Part shown: positions 53,694 through 64,000 of the stretch, one piece after another
Layout of the letters: every line of letters starts with the position of its first letter
How positions within the stretch are numbered: position 1 is the first letter of the stretch
Source of the DNA: Acinetobacter sp. ANC 3929
GTDB lineage: Bacteria; Pseudomonadota; Gammaproteobacteria; Pseudomonadales; Moraxellaceae
Length of the DNA stretch: 64,000 nucleotides
Assembly (NCBI RefSeq): GCF_000369405.1
Contig: NZ_KB850000.1
Location: forward strand, 1-64,000
Direction: 5' to 3'
Notes under the pieces: generated by a model
Databases searched by the model: none
What the model saw: the letters and a program-made list of their open reading frames with translations, nothing else
What the model was told of the DNA's origin: nothing
Program-made: the position numbers and the translations under genes

Positions 53694-55502
53694 GTGATAG
53701 AGCAACTTTTACCGTATTATGAAAAACAACTACAAGAATTCGGTCAACAATCTCGAGAGTTTGCGCAGAAATATCCGAAGATTGCGCAACGCCTATCTTT
53801 AAATCAAGAACAAATTGATGATCCACATATTGAACGGTTAATTCAAGCCTTTTCTCTGATCGCTGCACGTATCGATAAAAAGTTAGCAGACAGTTATGAC
53901 CTGTTTACTCATTCACTATTTGAGGTCATGTTTCCTCAATATCTACGTCATTTCCCAGCGTGTACTGTGGTGAGTTTTGAAGATATAAATAAGCTCAAAC
54001 AACTTACCGCTGCACATATCATTCCGCAGAAAACTGCCTTGAAATCTCGTAGTTTTAAAGGGGTTCAATGTGAGTTTAATACCAGCAATGAAGTACGCTT
54101 GTTACCGATTACATTAACCAATCTTGAATTTCAGACGTCGCCAAGTACACATATGCATTTGAATCAGAATGCGACTTTGAGTCTGAAATTTGAAATTTTT
54201 AATGATGTTCAACAATGGCTTTTGGATGAAAAACTGCCGATCTATTTGGATGCGATTTCAAATTTTCCTTTGCAGGTTTTGGACAGTATTTTTCGTAAAG
54301 AAACGGGCTTTTCGATTCGCGTCGGACAACGCGTGGTTGAAATTGCCAATCCATTTGCCGTAATGGGATTTAGCGAGCAGGAAAGCCTATTACCGATTGA
54401 TCAGCATACTCATCATGCTTATCGCTTGTTGATGGAATACTTTTGTTTTCCAGAGAAGTTCAACTATTTGAACTTTGACCTAAGTGTTTTAAAAGGTTTG
54501 TTACAACAGCAGAATAGTTTTGAAATCTTGATTCATCTCAAACTGAATTTGAATGACCAAGCACTTGTGCGTAATTACTCAGAACTGAATATTGCTAACT
54601 TTAAACTCTTTACCACGCCTGCAATCAATCTGTTTGAAAAGCAGGCTGAACCACAAAAGATTTCACATACACAACTGCAATATCCTTTGATTACGGATGC
54701 ACATCATCCTGAGTTGTATCAAGTTTATTCAATCATTGAAATGAACATGGTACGTGAAAAAACCAATCAGGAACAAACTCATCTCCCTGTTTTACCATTT
54801 TTTGCGATGAGTCATTATCACAATGATAAGGTTCAATTTTTCTATTCTTTAAACTATTTGCCGACCCAAACCAAAACCATGCAGATGGGCTATTCAATTG
54901 TTTCTAAGCATTTGAAGCCTTATGAAATTAAGTCTGATTTTATAAGTACCAGATTGCTTTGTTCAAATGGTGATTTGCCGCATGAGGCATTAAGCCAGAG
55001 CAATAATATTCTTAATTTAAATGATAGTAGTCTGGCGAGACGTGCTTTGATTCTAAAGCGTCCGACTTCTCCTTATCATTTTGATAAAAACAGCAACGAG
55101 CAGTGGCGCATTATTTCTCATCTTTCACTCAATACCTTGGCACTGATGAAAGGGGATGCATTGAGCCATGTAAAGGAACTGTTGGCTTTATATAATTTAC
55201 CGCACTCTAAAGAAAATATTTTATTGATTGATGCTTTGAAACAGCTGAATTTCTCAACCACCAACAAGCTGATGAATGCGAAGCCTTTCCCTATGTTTAT
55301 TCGTGGCGTAAAAGCAGAATTGGCCGTGAATAAGAGTGTATTTAGAGGTCATAGTTTATATATTTTTAGCCAATTATTGAGTCATATTTTTAATCTGAAA
55401 GTTCAAATTAACAGTTTTGTTGATGTGGTCGTCAAAGATAGTCTTAACCAACAGGAGATATACCAATGCGTGCAGAACGTTGGTGGCAAGACTCTTCTGT
55501 AG
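53694..55502 (+). CDS. tssF: T6SS baseplate protein TssF
   Basis: 602 residues starting with GTG at 53694 (MIEQLLPYYEKQLQEFGQQSREFAQKYPKIAQRL). The opening and the EVMFPQYLRHFPACTVVSFE segment are typical TssF. The length matches the family. The end overlaps the tssG start by 37 bases. With TssG it makes the baseplate wedge; there are no frame breaks. Confidence 0.95.
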   Translation: MIEQLLPYYEKQLQEFGQQSREFAQKYPKIAQRLSLNQEQIDDPHIERLIQAFSLIAARIDKKLADSYDLFTHSLFEVMFPQYLRHFPACTVVSFEDINKLKQLTAAHIIPQKTALKSRSFKGVQCEFNTSNEVRLLPITLTNLEFQTSPSTHMHLNQNATLSLKFEIFNDVQQWLLDEKLPIYLDAISNFPLQVLDSIFRKETGFSIRVGQRVVEIANPFAVMGFSEQESLLPIDQHTHHAYRLLMEYFCFPEKFNYLNFDLSVLKGLLQQQNSFEILIHLKLNLNDQALVRNYSELNIANFKLFTTPAINLFEKQAEPQKISHTQLQYPLITDAHHPELYQVYSIIEMNMVREKTNQEQTHLPVLPFFAMSHYHNDKVQFFYSLNYLPTQTKTMQMGYSIVSKHLKPYEIKSDFISTRLLCSNGDLPHEALSQSNNILNLNDSSLARRALILKRPTSPYHFDKNSNEQWRIISHLSLNTLALMKGDALSHVKELLALYNLPHSKENILLIDALKQLNFSTTNKLMNAKPFPMFIRGVKAELAVNKSVFRGHSLYIFSQLLSHIFNLKVQINSFVDVVVKDSLNQQEIYQCVQNVGGKTLL

Positions 55503-56461
55503 TCGATCAAGTCTTTCAAAAATCTGGATCGTTTGAGTTTGTTCAATCGACACGTTTGTTGCGCCATCATTCAGAGGCAGTACAACAACAGGATTGGTCT
55601 GACAATTTTAAATTTGGCACATCTTTTAGTTTAAGTTTCCCCGCGACAGAGATTGAAGAGCTGAGCTATCAAGATCAGCGGATTCATTTGACCAATTTAG
55701 TGGTCGGCTTAACAGGTACACAAGGTGCGCTTCCTTATACTTATACCAATAAATTAAAACAAAGTACGCGTCAGCAACGACTTGAGATTAAAGAGTTTCT
55801 AGGTTTATTTAACCATAAGCTTACGGCCAAATATGTCGATGCCAGTTTGACTTATAATCTGGCGGTTCGATATGAAATCGAACAAGATAATCATTATCTA
55901 GATATTTTGCATGCCTTAAATGGTTATGTCCGTTCACAGCATGAACAACATGATTTAGATGAATATTTTGCAGAATTTTCTGGTTTGATGCAGGGGCAAA
56001 ACAACACAGCACATGCTTTAAAAACGGTTTTGTCTTGTGTGTTCAATGAGCAAGTACAAATACAAGAATTTGTAAAAGAAAAATTTAAGCTGGGTGATGA
56101 ACAAAAAACCAGTTTGGGTGGAAATAATCCGAGCTTACTTGGAGTGAATACCTTTTGTGGTGATACCGTTCAGCAAATTGATGGAAAAATCGAGATTCAA
56201 ATTGGACCTTTGTGTCGTGAGCAGTATTTAGCTTTTTTACCTGATCAGCCCTTAAATAAAAAGTTAAAACATTTAATCCAAACGTGGTGCAGTCCAACGT
56301 TATTTATTGATGTACGTTTAATTTTAGATAAGCGCGAAGTTACGCCAATTCGCTTGGACTCAGGACATGAAATCGGTTTGGGACAGGGTGCTTTTTTAAT
56401 GCCATCGGCCCAACTAGAACATAACAGCGAAACTCGTTATGCACTTTTAGGAGCGGCATAA
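55466..56461 (+). CDS. tssG: T6SS baseplate protein TssG
   Basis: 331 residues (MRAERWWQDSSVVDQVFQKSGSFEFVQSTRLLRHH start, GTSFSLSFPATEIEEL, VGLTGTQGALPYTYTN, FLGLFNHKL and a C-terminal GHEIGLGQGAFL). The length agrees with TssG. AGGAG precedes the ATG, which lies inside the tssF 3' end. It shares its last base with the asaB ATG (TAATG). Confidence 0.95.
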   Translation: MRAERWWQDSSVVDQVFQKSGSFEFVQSTRLLRHHSEAVQQQDWSDNFKFGTSFSLSFPATEIEELSYQDQRIHLTNLVVGLTGTQGALPYTYTNKLKQSTRQQRLEIKEFLGLFNHKLTAKYVDASLTYNLAVRYEIEQDNHYLDILHALNGYVRSQHEQHDLDEYFAEFSGLMQGQNNTAHALKTVLSCVFNEQVQIQEFVKEKFKLGDEQKTSLGGNNPSLLGVNTFCGDTVQQIDGKIEIQIGPLCREQYLAFLPDQPLNKKLKHLIQTWCSPTLFIDVRLILDKREVTPIRLDSGHEIGLGQGAFLMPSAQLEHNSETRYALLGAA

Positions 56462-57885
56462 TGATAAAGAAAATTCTGGCAACCTTGATTAGCTGTTTTA
56501 TTTTGGTTGGATTAATTGTTATCTATTATTGGAGAGATATTCAATATCAACCTGAATCTGCTGATCTGATTAATTATTTCCTGATCTTGCCTGTTGCGAT
56601 TACGTTCATTTTGCTTTCACCTTGGTTGATTTATAAAGCGTACAAACATCATCAAGAGAAAAAGCAACAAGGTATATTGGCTGCGCAAAGTCAGGAAGGC
56701 GGTTCAACTGAAGCCCAACCGATTGCACAAGAGAGTAAATGGTTAAAGTTAAATTTATATGCAGCGAGTGCCTATAGTGCTTTAGGGGAAAATGATTCAA
56801 TTATTGAGGGGATTAAACAGTTTATTAGCCCGCAGTTAGACCATAATCTGGTGAACTTTCATGGCGTTCCCATTCTTTCTTATCGAATTGAAGCATTAGA
56901 TCCACAAGTTCAGAGTGACAATGAGGAGGAGTTGCAGTTTTTACCTGTCCGACAGCAGCGCATCATGGCATTGATTCACCATCAACTTGAACAGCATACC
57001 GAACTTTTAGTCTCTATCTCTGATCACTTAAAGCAGTCTAGTTTATTTTATGAAAGCCAAAATCTGCATGAATATCGGATGCACCCAGCGTGGATTGATC
57101 CGAGTTTTTCAGGAACAGAGGATGGTGAGGCGATTCAGGTTGAACAAGTTTATCGTTTAGACAAGCTGAATCTACATATCATATTGTCTGAGGATGTGGT
57201 GCACACCTGGAATGATGCGAGTAGTAATGAAGAACTTCAAAGCATTTTTTATAATCTAGGCATCATCCCGCAAAAATTTCATATTGAATATCATTATCTC
57301 AGTGCCGCATCGACAGAGCAGCATTTGGTTGAGTTATTTGAACGGATTCAGAATCAACCCCATGAAATTTCACTCATTCTTGCCAGTGATTCTGAAATTG
57401 ATCAAGACATTATTGATGAAAAGTCTTGGGGAGCCAGTGCTTATATTCCTGCCGAATTTATTAGCAGTAGTTGTTTGGCGCATCCGGAGGTTCAACTGGC
57501 GCAGTTGCAGCCAGAAAAGACATTTAATCTGGTGTTAAATCAAAATAATTTAAATCAGATATTCCAAGAATTAAAGATTAAGGACTTACCACAATATCAA
57601 GCGGAAGAACCTTTTGTTCTGGTCGTTGATGATGCTGCAGACATTAAAGTTGTGAAAAAGTTAGAGCAGTTCTTTACCCAAAGCCCAGTAGAACCGCACC
57701 ATTATTTATATTGCAAACCTATTTTAGGACATACCCAAAACATTGCAAAACTTTTTGGATTGATGTTGGGGGCACATCTTCCTGAGCAACAAGTTGCTTT
57801 TGTTTATGGACAAAATTTACAAGCATTTATTCAAGCGTTTCCTGAGGTCGAACTAGATCAGGACAGCGTAGCAATTGCTAATTGA
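56461..57885 (+). CDS. asaB: Acinetobacter T6SS-associated membrane protein (AsaB-type)
   Basis: 474 residues. Two N-terminal TM helices (ILATLISCFILVGLIVIYYW about 5-24, FLILPVAITFILLSPWLIYKAY about 42-63) followed by a large, likely cytoplasmic region without recognised domain. The gene is coupled to tssG by a one-base overlap and sits before tssM; in Acinetobacter T6SS loci an asaB gene occupies this position. Relation to the lipase-chaperone- or TagL-like proteins of other systems is not visible. The function is unknown; the symbol is given from position. Confidence 0.7.
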   Translation: MIKKILATLISCFILVGLIVIYYWRDIQYQPESADLINYFLILPVAITFILLSPWLIYKAYKHHQEKKQQGILAAQSQEGGSTEAQPIAQESKWLKLNLYAASAYSALGENDSIIEGIKQFISPQLDHNLVNFHGVPILSYRIEALDPQVQSDNEEELQFLPVRQQRIMALIHHQLEQHTELLVSISDHLKQSSLFYESQNLHEYRMHPAWIDPSFSGTEDGEAIQVEQVYRLDKLNLHIILSEDVVHTWNDASSNEELQSIFYNLGIIPQKFHIEYHYLSAASTEQHLVELFERIQNQPHEISLILASDSEIDQDIIDEKSWGASAYIPAEFISSSCLAHPEVQLAQLQPEKTFNLVLNQNNLNQIFQELKIKDLPQYQAEEPFVLVVDDAADIKVVKKLEQFFTQSPVEPHHYLYCKPILGHTQNIAKLFGLMLGAHLPEQQVAFVYGQNLQAFIQAFPEVELDQDSVAIAN

Positions 57886-57913
57886 TTAACTTTATTAAGA
57901 ATTCGAGAACTCA

Positions 57914-60900
57914 ATGTATATCATTTTAGGTTATCTTTGGCAGTACATCACGAATCCTAAAGCAATTATTGCTTTGTCTTTATTCGTGGCACTGATTTCT
58001 TCATATTCGTCTATTCCACGTCATATCTTTTGGGCATTGGCAGCAACATATGCTTTGGGCTTAATTGTCTACGGCATTTATTGGCTGATTCAAAGAAAAC
58101 GTCACGCGGAACAAGGTGAAGAACTTGCCAATGCGATTGAGCAAGACAGCCAAGCTGAATATGGTCAACACAAAGATAAAGCCGAATTACAGTTAATCCA
58201 ACAGCAGATGAAAGAATCGATTCAACTGATTCGTAAATCTAAATTGGGAGATAAAAAAGGCAATGCAGCCTTATACGAATTACCATGGTATATGGTGATT
58301 GGTAATCCTGCAGCTGGAAAGAGTTCTGCAATTTATAATTCTGGTTTGAAATTTCCATTTGAAGAAACCCATCAAAAGATGGTTTCAGCAGGTTTAAGTG
58401 GCACACGTAACTGTGACTGGTTTTTTTCTACTGAAGGGATTTTACTTGATACTGCAGGTCGCTATTCGGTTTATTCAGAAGATCATTCTGAATGGTTAGG
58501 CTTTTTAAATATTTTGAAGAAAAACCGCTCTAAAGCACCAGTCAATGGTTTGATTCTGATTGTTAGTATTGCTGAGTTAATTAGCCAAAGCCCTGAAAAC
58601 TCATTAAAATTGGCGAAAAATCTGCGTGCCCGCATTCAAGATCTAACTGAAAAGCTTGAAGTGGTTGTACCTGTGTATTTGGTCTTTTCGAAAATGGATC
58701 TGATCGCAGGTTTTACCGAGTTTTTCGATTGTTATGAATCACAAGAATATAATCAGGCATGGGGTGCAACACTGCCTTATGAGCAAAACTCATCTCAAAA
58801 TGCAGTAGAATTATTCGACAAACATTACAGCTTGCTTTATGACGGTTTAAAGAGTGTGAGTACCACGCATTTGAGTCGTCGCCATTCGCAGAATATTTCT
58901 CCGAGTGTCATGACATTCCCATTGGAATTTAAAACATTAAAACCAGCCTTAAAAAGCTTTATTGGTACATTGTTTGAAGACAATCCATATCAGTTCCAAC
59001 CTGTTTTCCGTGGTTTTTATTTTACCAGTGCATTGCAAGAGGGTGTAATTGAAAGCCCAATGACGGAAAATATTGCCCAAGAATTCCAACTTCAGCAAAT
59101 TCAAGGCAATGGACAAGATAGTACGGTGCAATCCATTGCACCGAATCATGGTTATTTCTTACAAGGTCTATTCTCCAATGTGATTTTGCGAGATAAGGAT
59201 CTGGTCAAACAACACATCAACCCTGCGAAAAAACGTCAGCGTTATATTGCTTTTATTGCAGCCTTGGTGGGTGTTTCTTTGGTATTGGGTGTATGGGTCT
59301 GGTCATATCGTAACAATCAACAATTGATTGCGGATGTTCAGGCTGATTTAGATAAAGTGGTGCACTTAGAGAAAACTTCAGGACAACAATTATCAACTCA
59401 ACTTGAAGCGTTGTTGATTTTACAAGAACGTTTGCAACAGCTAGATGAGTTTAATGAAAATCGTCCATTAAAATTCAGTTTCGGCCTCTATCAAGGCAAT
59501 CAATTACGTGAAAGCTTAAAAGCAGAATACCTTAAAGGCATTAAGCAGATCGTCTTGACCCCAACACAACAAAATATTGCGCAATATCTACAACGTGTCA
59601 AAAATAATGAAGCGACTTTAAAAGCCAATCATGTCAATGTCGAGATCAAGCAAGTTGCCAAGACTCAGCAATATTTAGAACCGTCAGATGCGAATCCGCA
59701 AGATGCGTATAACGCATTGAAAGCGTACTTGATGATGAGTAATCATGAATATATGGATACCAGTCATTTAAGTGACCAAGTTTCACGTTTTTGGCGTTCT
59801 TGGTTGGATGCCAATCGTGGACAAATGCCGCGTGGTGAAATGATTCAGGATGCAGAGAAGATCCTTTCTTATGCCATGACTCTGGCGAATCAAGAAGGCT
59901 TCCCTGTATTGGAAACTGATGCACAAGTGGTCGATCAAACGCGCCAAGTTTTACTGTCTGTAATTCGTGGTATGCCTGCACGTGATCGTGTGTATAACGA
60001 AATTAAGATGCGTGCAGCAGTACGTTTCCCTGCGGTAACGGTTGGACAAATTGTGGGGGAACAAAACCGTAATATTGTTCTTGGTAGTTATGCTTTACCA
60101 GGTGTGTTTACACAAAAAGCTTGGGATGAGTATGTAGAGAAAGCAATTGAAGAAGCAGCGAATAAACCGACGGATAGTAAAGATTGGGTACTGAATAGTC
60201 GTCAATCTGATGACCTTACTTTCTCTGGCAGCCCGGAACAAATCCGTAAGCAATTGGTTGCGCTGTACAAGCAAGAATATGTGGCAGAATGGAAAAAGTT
60301 CCTGAATGGTATTTATTATGCCAAAGCGGATCAGTTTGCTCAGCAAGTGAAAAGTATTGATGTTTTGGGCGAGCCGCAAAACTCACCAATTCGTACTTTA
60401 TTACAACGCATTGCGATCGAAACCAACTGGGATAATCCAATTGTACAGGCTGAACTGGCAGTACCTGAAAAAGGTTTTGTGGCATGGTTTAAACGTAAAG
60501 TCTTGAATAATTCAGATGATAAAGCCGCAGCTCAGGCGGTGAATAAAGCGCAAGGTGCGATTTCACAAGAATATCAAATGTTCTATCAGTTGGTGCGTAA
60601 GCGTGATGATTTACAAGATAAGTCATTATTTGATGAGTACATGAACAACCTTGCGCAAGTGCGTAGTAAGTTCAATGATCTCAAAACAGCTGGCGAGATT
60701 GGCCCAAGTGCGATGGCCTTGGTGAAACAAACTATTAATGATCAAACATCTGTATTTAACCTTACGCAGAAATATGTTGATGAAAAAATGATGGTGGGGC
60801 TCAAGGATACAGATCAACAGGTATTACAAAAACTGTTGATGACACCATTAACACAATCTTTTGCAAGCTTGATTGTGCCAACCCAAGATGAGTTGAATAA

Positions 60901-61729
60901 GTTGTGGGGAATCCAAGCTTACCAACCATTTAAAACTAATTTAAGTCAAAAATATCCATTCAATTCGAGTGTAACTTTACAGGCAACCAGTAGTGAAATT
61001 GGTCAAATTTTTGGTGAGACTGGTAGCATTGCACGCTTTGTAAAAGAAGCTTTAGATCCGTTTGTGATTCGCCGTGGTTATGTCTTGACTTCGAAGACAT
61101 GGAAAGACTTAGGTATTAGTTTAAATCCACAATTTGTGATGGCATTCCAGCAATATGTAGCACCAATCAATGGCATGGCGACAGGCAGCCTAGATCAACC
61201 TGCGGCTGCACCTGTATCCAATCAATCGAACTTCCAGTTCTACCCATTACCGAATCCACAGTACTTGTCATACACCATTGATATTGATGGTCAACGTATG
61301 GTGTTTGAAAACGGTATTCAACAATGGGTGAACTTCGTATGGCCGAACCAAGGTGCAATTCCTGGTGCACGTATTACCGCAGTGGATTTAGAAGGTAAAA
61401 CCCATACGATTTTTGAAGAGCCAGGTGAGTATGGTATCAACCGTTTGATCGATGCAGCACAACGCAAAGAACAAAATGGTAGCTTTGAAATGACATGGAC
61501 CAGCAAAACTGAACCATCTTTAGCATTGAAAGTGAATTTCAGATTAATCAGTGGTAACAGCTCTGGCAATATTGGTTCAAGCCGTGGTTATTCAGGTTTA
61601 CAGTTGGTGGATAAAGTGGTGACTGAGAAGGCGGTACGTGTAGTGTCTGCTCAAGCAATGCCTGCGGGTGCGGCAGCTACTGCACCTCAAGCACAGGCAG
61701 CAGCACCTGCTCAAGGAGCAACGCCGTAA
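57914..61729 (+). CDS. tssM: T6SS membrane-complex protein TssM (IcmF)
   Basis: 1271 residues. N-terminal TM helices (about 12-60), a cytoplasmic NTPase-like domain with Walker A GNPAAGKS (130-137) and SKMDL-like motif [11 protein letters not shown], then a third TM helix ([20 protein letters not shown], about 450) and a large periplasmic IcmF/DUF1215 region. The C-terminus is Ala/Gln/Pro-rich. It interacts with TssL (minus arm). No TssJ lipoprotein is present, so the outer-membrane contact must differ. ATG 28 nt after the asaB stop. Confidence 0.96.
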   Translation: MYIILGYLWQYITNPKAIIALSLFVALISSYSSIPRHIFWALAATYALGLIVYGIYWLIQRKRHAEQGEELANAIEQDSQAEYGQHKDKAELQLIQQQMKESIQLIRKSKLGDKKGNAALYELPWYMVIGNPAAGKSSAIYNSGLKFPFEETHQKMVSAGLSGTRNCDWFFSTEGILLDTAGRYSVYSEDHSEWLGFLNILKKNRSKAPVNGLILIVSIAELISQSPENSLKLAKNLRARIQDLTEKLEVVVPVYLVFSKMDLIAGFTEFFDCYESQEYNQAWGATLPYEQNSSQNAVELFDKHYSLLYDGLKSVSTTHLSRRHSQNISPSVMTFPLEFKTLKPALKSFIGTLFEDNPYQFQPVFRGFYFTSALQEGVIESPMTENIAQEFQLQQIQGNGQDSTVQSIAPNHGYFLQGLFSNVILRDKDLVKQHINPAKKRQRYIAFIAALVGVSLVLGVWVWSYRNNQQLIADVQADLDKVVHLEKTSGQQLSTQLEALLILQERLQQLDEFNENRPLKFSFGLYQGNQLRESLKAEYLKGIKQIVLTPTQQNIAQYLQRVKNNEATLKANHVNVEIKQVAKTQQYLEPSDANPQDAYNALKAYLMMSNHEYMDTSHLSDQVSRFWRSWLDANRGQMPRGEMIQDAEKILSYAMTLANQEGFPVLETDAQVVDQTRQVLLSVIRGMPARDRVYNEIKMRAAVRFPAVTVGQIVGEQNRNIVLGSYALPGVFTQKAWDEYVEKAIEEAANKPTDSKDWVLNSRQSDDLTFSGSPEQIRKQLVALYKQEYVAEWKKFLNGIYYAKADQFAQQVKSIDVLGEPQNSPIRTLLQRIAIETNWDNPIVQAELAVPEKGFVAWFKRKVLNNSDDKAAAQAVNKAQGAISQEYQMFYQLVRKRDDLQDKSLFDEYMNNLAQVRSKFNDLKTAGEIGPSAMALVKQTINDQTSVFNLTQKYVDEKMMVGLKDTDQQVLQKLLMTPLTQSFASLIVPTQDELNKLWGIQAYQPFKTNLSQKYPFNSSVTLQATSSEIGQIFGETGSIARFVKEALDPFVIRRGYVLTSKTWKDLGISLNPQFVMAFQQYVAPINGMATGSLDQPAAAPVSNQSNFQFYPLPNPQYLSYTIDIDGQRMVFENGIQQWVNFVWPNQGAIPGARITAVDLEGKTHTIFEEPGEYGINRLIDAAQRKEQNGSFEMTWTSKTEPSLALKVNFRLISGNSSGNIGSSRGYSGLQLVDKVVTEKAVRVVSAQAMPAGAAATAPQAQAAAPAQGATP

Positions 61730-61766
61730 TGTTAGGGATAATCACGGAACAGCAGGAGGGGCTTGG

Positions 61767-62726
61767 ATGCAGCAAGTAAAAACCACACCTTTGTATTATG
61801 GAAAGACACCCGCACGCGGTGACTTTCTAAAATCCAAAGGGCAGTATGCATTGATTCAGGTACTTGATCAGTGGATTACGGAAGCACTTGAGCATGCTAT
61901 GCGCGCGCCAGATTTTAAGCAACGTTATGAGTCTTTACCTGCATTGGATTTCTTTATTGCCAATCCTGCTGAGCCGATGTTTTTGGCTGCAAACCTAATT
62001 GCCAGCCAAGACAGCTCAGGCCGAGCATTTCCAATGGTGCTCAGTCAATTACTTGAAGTTGAACAGCCCTTTCAAAATCTGTTATTGGCACCTTATTACT
62101 ACAAGTCGGTTTTGGTTGATTTATTCCAACGTAATCGGGTACTTCGAAGTATTCGTGATACCAATATTATGTTGGAGAAGTTGAATAACCTGCCGAATGT
62201 TGTGCAACTATTCACTGTAACAGAATCTAATGGTTTCTATGAAAATCATACCATGCACTCATTTGCACAATTGATGAAAATCAATGTCTATGAACTTGCA
62301 CAAAGTATGATTGGTCTAGGGCTATTGCTACAGCCGATCTTAAAAAATGGCACCAGCCGTTTAAATAAAGTGTTGATTTTACCCATCAATAATCACATGT
62401 ATTGCTATGAAATAGCGGCTTTCTGGGTTGGTATGATTGGGCGATTCTTAGGGATTAACAATACTGAAATTTTGATTGGTATTTTACATCGCGATGAGCC
62501 AATTCTATTCATCGGTTTTCAAGGTGCCGATATCATGGCACTCAGCGATATCTTTACTCAAAACATGCAGAGTGAGCATTGGGTATCATTGATCCAAGCA
62601 CAATGGATCGATGCTTATCTTGAGCAAAATGCAGGCCTTGCGACATTAGAACAATTACTTTGTCAGCGTCAGTTAAGCCTCAATCAAGGTTTAAAACTGT
62701 TTAGACAAACTTTTTTAGATGAATAA
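61767..62726 (+). CDS. tagF: T6SS regulator TagF
   Basis: 319 residues from the ATG at 61767, chosen because AGCAGGAGG lies about 8 nt upstream and because [15 protein letters not shown] is the usual family start; the longer frame would overlap tssM. TagF domain at about 10-150 ([41 protein letters not shown]). TagF is a post-translational repressor of T6SS in other bacteria. It is followed after 2 nt by tagN. Confidence 0.91.
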   Translation: MQQVKTTPLYYGKTPARGDFLKSKGQYALIQVLDQWITEALEHAMRAPDFKQRYESLPALDFFIANPAEPMFLAANLIASQDSSGRAFPMVLSQLLEVEQPFQNLLLAPYYYKSVLVDLFQRNRVLRSIRDTNIMLEKLNNLPNVVQLFTVTESNGFYENHTMHSFAQLMKINVYELAQSMIGLGLLLQPILKNGTSRLNKVLILPINNHMYCYEIAAFWVGMIGRFLGINNTEILIGILHRDEPILFIGFQGADIMALSDIFTQNMQSEHWVSLIQAQWIDAYLEQNAGLATLEQLLCQRQLSLNQGLKLFRQTFLDE

Positions 62727-62728
62727 AT

Positions 62729-63496
62729 ATGAGAAATAATCCGAAATCTATATGGGCGAGTTTATTGTTTGGCTTAATTGTTTTAGGTCAGAGCAATATT
62801 ACAAATGCTGCGCCAATTGTTGTGGAAGGTGTTGTTCCAAATGATGCGAGTAAGCAGGCAATCTTGGCCAAGATGCAGTCTGTCTATGGTGCAGATCAAG
62901 TGGTCGATAAAATTCAGGTTCGACCAGTTTCAGCGCCGAATGGTTGGAGTGATTCAGTCACCCGTGTCATTACCCCAGATCTTAAAAAAATTTCACAAGG
63001 GCAGTTACGTGTTAAAGGAACTCAGGTTGATTTAACTGGGAAAATGACTGATCCAAGTCAAATTCAACCGACTACAACCAGTTTTCAATCTTTAGTACAG
63101 CAGCCTTATCGCTTTAACGCACAGCTTTCGGTAAATCAGGCAGAGCAAAAAATTATTGATGATGCATTAAAGAACCGAATCATTGAATTTGAATCAGGCA
63201 GTGCAATCCTGACCACGGCGGGGCAACAGATTCTCGATGAAATGGCGGTGGCATTAAATAAGGTTGGCGGCAAGAAAGTCAAAATTATTGGCCATACCGA
63301 TAGCTCTGGTGATGCCAATAAAAATACGGTGTTAAGTCAGCAGCGTGCTGCAGCGGTACAAAGTTATCTGGTCGGTAAAAGTATCGCTGCCGACCGTTTG
63401 AGTACGGAAGGTAAGGGTTCTAGCCAACCCGTTGCTGATAATGCAACAGCAGATGGACGTCGTAAAAACCGTCGAATTGAATTTGAAGTGCTTTAA
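62729..63496 (+). CDS. tagN: OmpA-family T6SS protein TagN
   Basis: 255 residues with a signal peptide ending near TNAAP and a C-terminal OmpA/peptidoglycan-binding domain (about 145-255; NRIIEFESGSAILTTAG, IIGHTDSSGD, LSQQRAAAVQSYLV, GRRKNRRIEFEV). Between them is a BON-like segment (KQAILAKMQSVYGADQVVDKIQV). It probably anchors the secretion apparatus to peptidoglycan, which TssL here cannot do. Confidence 0.9.
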   Translation: MRNNPKSIWASLLFGLIVLGQSNITNAAPIVVEGVVPNDASKQAILAKMQSVYGADQVVDKIQVRPVSAPNGWSDSVTRVITPDLKKISQGQLRVKGTQVDLTGKMTDPSQIQPTTTSFQSLVQQPYRFNAQLSVNQAEQKIIDDALKNRIIEFESGSAILTTAGQQILDEMAVALNKVGGKKVKIIGHTDSSGDANKNTVLSQQRAAAVQSYLVGKSIAADRLSTEGKGSSQPVADNATADGRRKNRRIEFEVL

Positions 63497-63529
63497 CAGT
63501 TTAAATACCTACAGGCGAGGGATGTGATT

Positions 63530-63793
63530 ATGGCAACACCCTATATTGTTGTTGGTTGTCCAACCACGGGCGGTGGACAAGTCATTAGTGGAAACAGTAG
63601 CTTTTTGATTGAGGGTATTCCGATTGCCTGTGTGGGAGACAAGGCGACCTGTCCAAAGCATAAAACGGTTGCTACGATTGTGGCGGGTGACCCATATATG
63701 CAAGTCATGGGCAAGGCCGCAGCACGTGTGAATGATCCTTTATCATGTGGTTGCAAGTTGTTGCCGAAGCAGAGTTTGGCGGTTAGAGGCTAA
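63530..63793 (+). CDS. PAAR-domain T6SS spike tip protein
   Basis: 87 residues, a stand-alone PAAR domain from the ATG at 63530 (GAGG about 9 nt upstream; a GTG two codons earlier is possible). Gly-rich repeats GCPTTGGGQVISGNSS, PIACVGDKATCPKHKT and INDP-like RVNDPLSCGCKLLP. It sharpens the VgrG tip. No effector extension is fused, and no vgrG is in the window. Terminator follows. Confidence 0.92.
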   Translation: MATPYIVVGCPTTGGGQVISGNSSFLIEGIPIACVGDKATCPKHKTVATIVAGDPYMQVMGKAAARVNDPLSCGCKLLPKQSLAVRG

Positions 63794-63800
63794 ATAAATT

Positions 63801-63837
63801 TTAAAGCTCTTTGATGTCTCAACGGGCTTTAATTTTT
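63801..63837 (+). terminator. Terminator of the plus-strand T6SS operon
   Basis: TTAAAGCTC (63801-63809) pairs with GGGCTTTAA (63824-63832) through one G-U pair, then TTTTT. Confidence 0.75.
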
Positions 63838-64000
63838 ACTATAACTTAATAAATTGGTTGAATTATTAAAATTGATATCATAGGTAAAAGCATCTATGGG
63901 TGTGTCCGAGAAAGTAGTTAGTTGCTTGAATTCTTTTATTTGTCGAATGAGACTTATATTGTTTTGAAACGAGCTTCTATGATCTTGTTATTGACTTTTC

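Overview
The window looks like a chromosomal segment of an Acinetobacter species. It is AT-rich, and several gene families match that genus closely: catechol genes in the order catM / catB-catC-catA-catI, a FadE-type acyl-CoA dehydrogenase, an ast cluster headed by a glutamate dehydrogenase, and a type VI secretion locus with the Acinetobacter-type genes asaA, asaB and tagX and no tssJ. The species cannot be fixed from sequence alone.

Layout. (1) 1-6844: beta-ketoadipate pathway. catB, catC, catA and the start of catI lie on the minus strand, with the LysR regulator catM divergent. An OprD-type porin and a small GlcG-like/SDR operon follow. All three promoter regions carry CatM/BenM-like ATAC-N7-GTAT sites, each followed by a half-site exactly 21 bp away, which suggests one regulon. 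(2) 6845-9711: a Fur-controlled inner-membrane operon (DUF3649, PepSY-type reductase, DUF3325). (3) 10022-14678: fadE, a 36-residue membrane protein, an alpha/beta hydrolase and a divergent AraC regulator. (4) 14781-17805: a TonB-dependent siderophore receptor with a Fur site inside its promoter, and a secreted partner of unknown function. (5) 18133-22134: amidohydrolase plus SDR, then an NAD-type malic enzyme. (6) 22133-31989: arginine succinyltransferase catabolism (glutamate dehydrogenase, astC, A, D, B, E, amino-acid permease) divergent from an Lrp/AsnC regulator; a perfect 27-bp palindrome lies between them. (7) 32231-36097: a PqiABC intermembrane transport system with PqiA split into two genes. 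(8) 36222-40276: a 1332-residue single-module membrane NRPS with the architecture of epsilon-poly-lysine synthetase (A, T, then three TM-pair/hexapeptide-repeat units). Its Shine-Dalgarno sequence is buried in a nested inverted repeat. (9) 40310-41794: a four-repeat DUF347 membrane protein and a divergent PAP2 phosphatase. (10) 41917-63837: a complete-looking T6SS locus in two divergent operons. The minus arm is tssH-tssA-tssK-tssL-(unknown)-tagX; the plus arm is asaA-tssB-tssC-hcp-tssE-tssF-tssG-asaB-tssM-tagF-tagN-PAAR. A strong terminator sits directly after hcp. No vgrG, tssJ or obvious effector gene is present. The last 100 bp may be the edge of a mobile element, but this is weak.

Most promising for novelty: the Pls/PosA-like synthetase and its structured leader, the proposed CatM regulon extending to a porin and a GlcG/SDR pair, a 49-codon ORF packed between catC and catA, the 20-bp inverted repeat with terminator between catA and catI, and the post-hcp terminator. 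No tRNA, rRNA or CRISPR array was seen.
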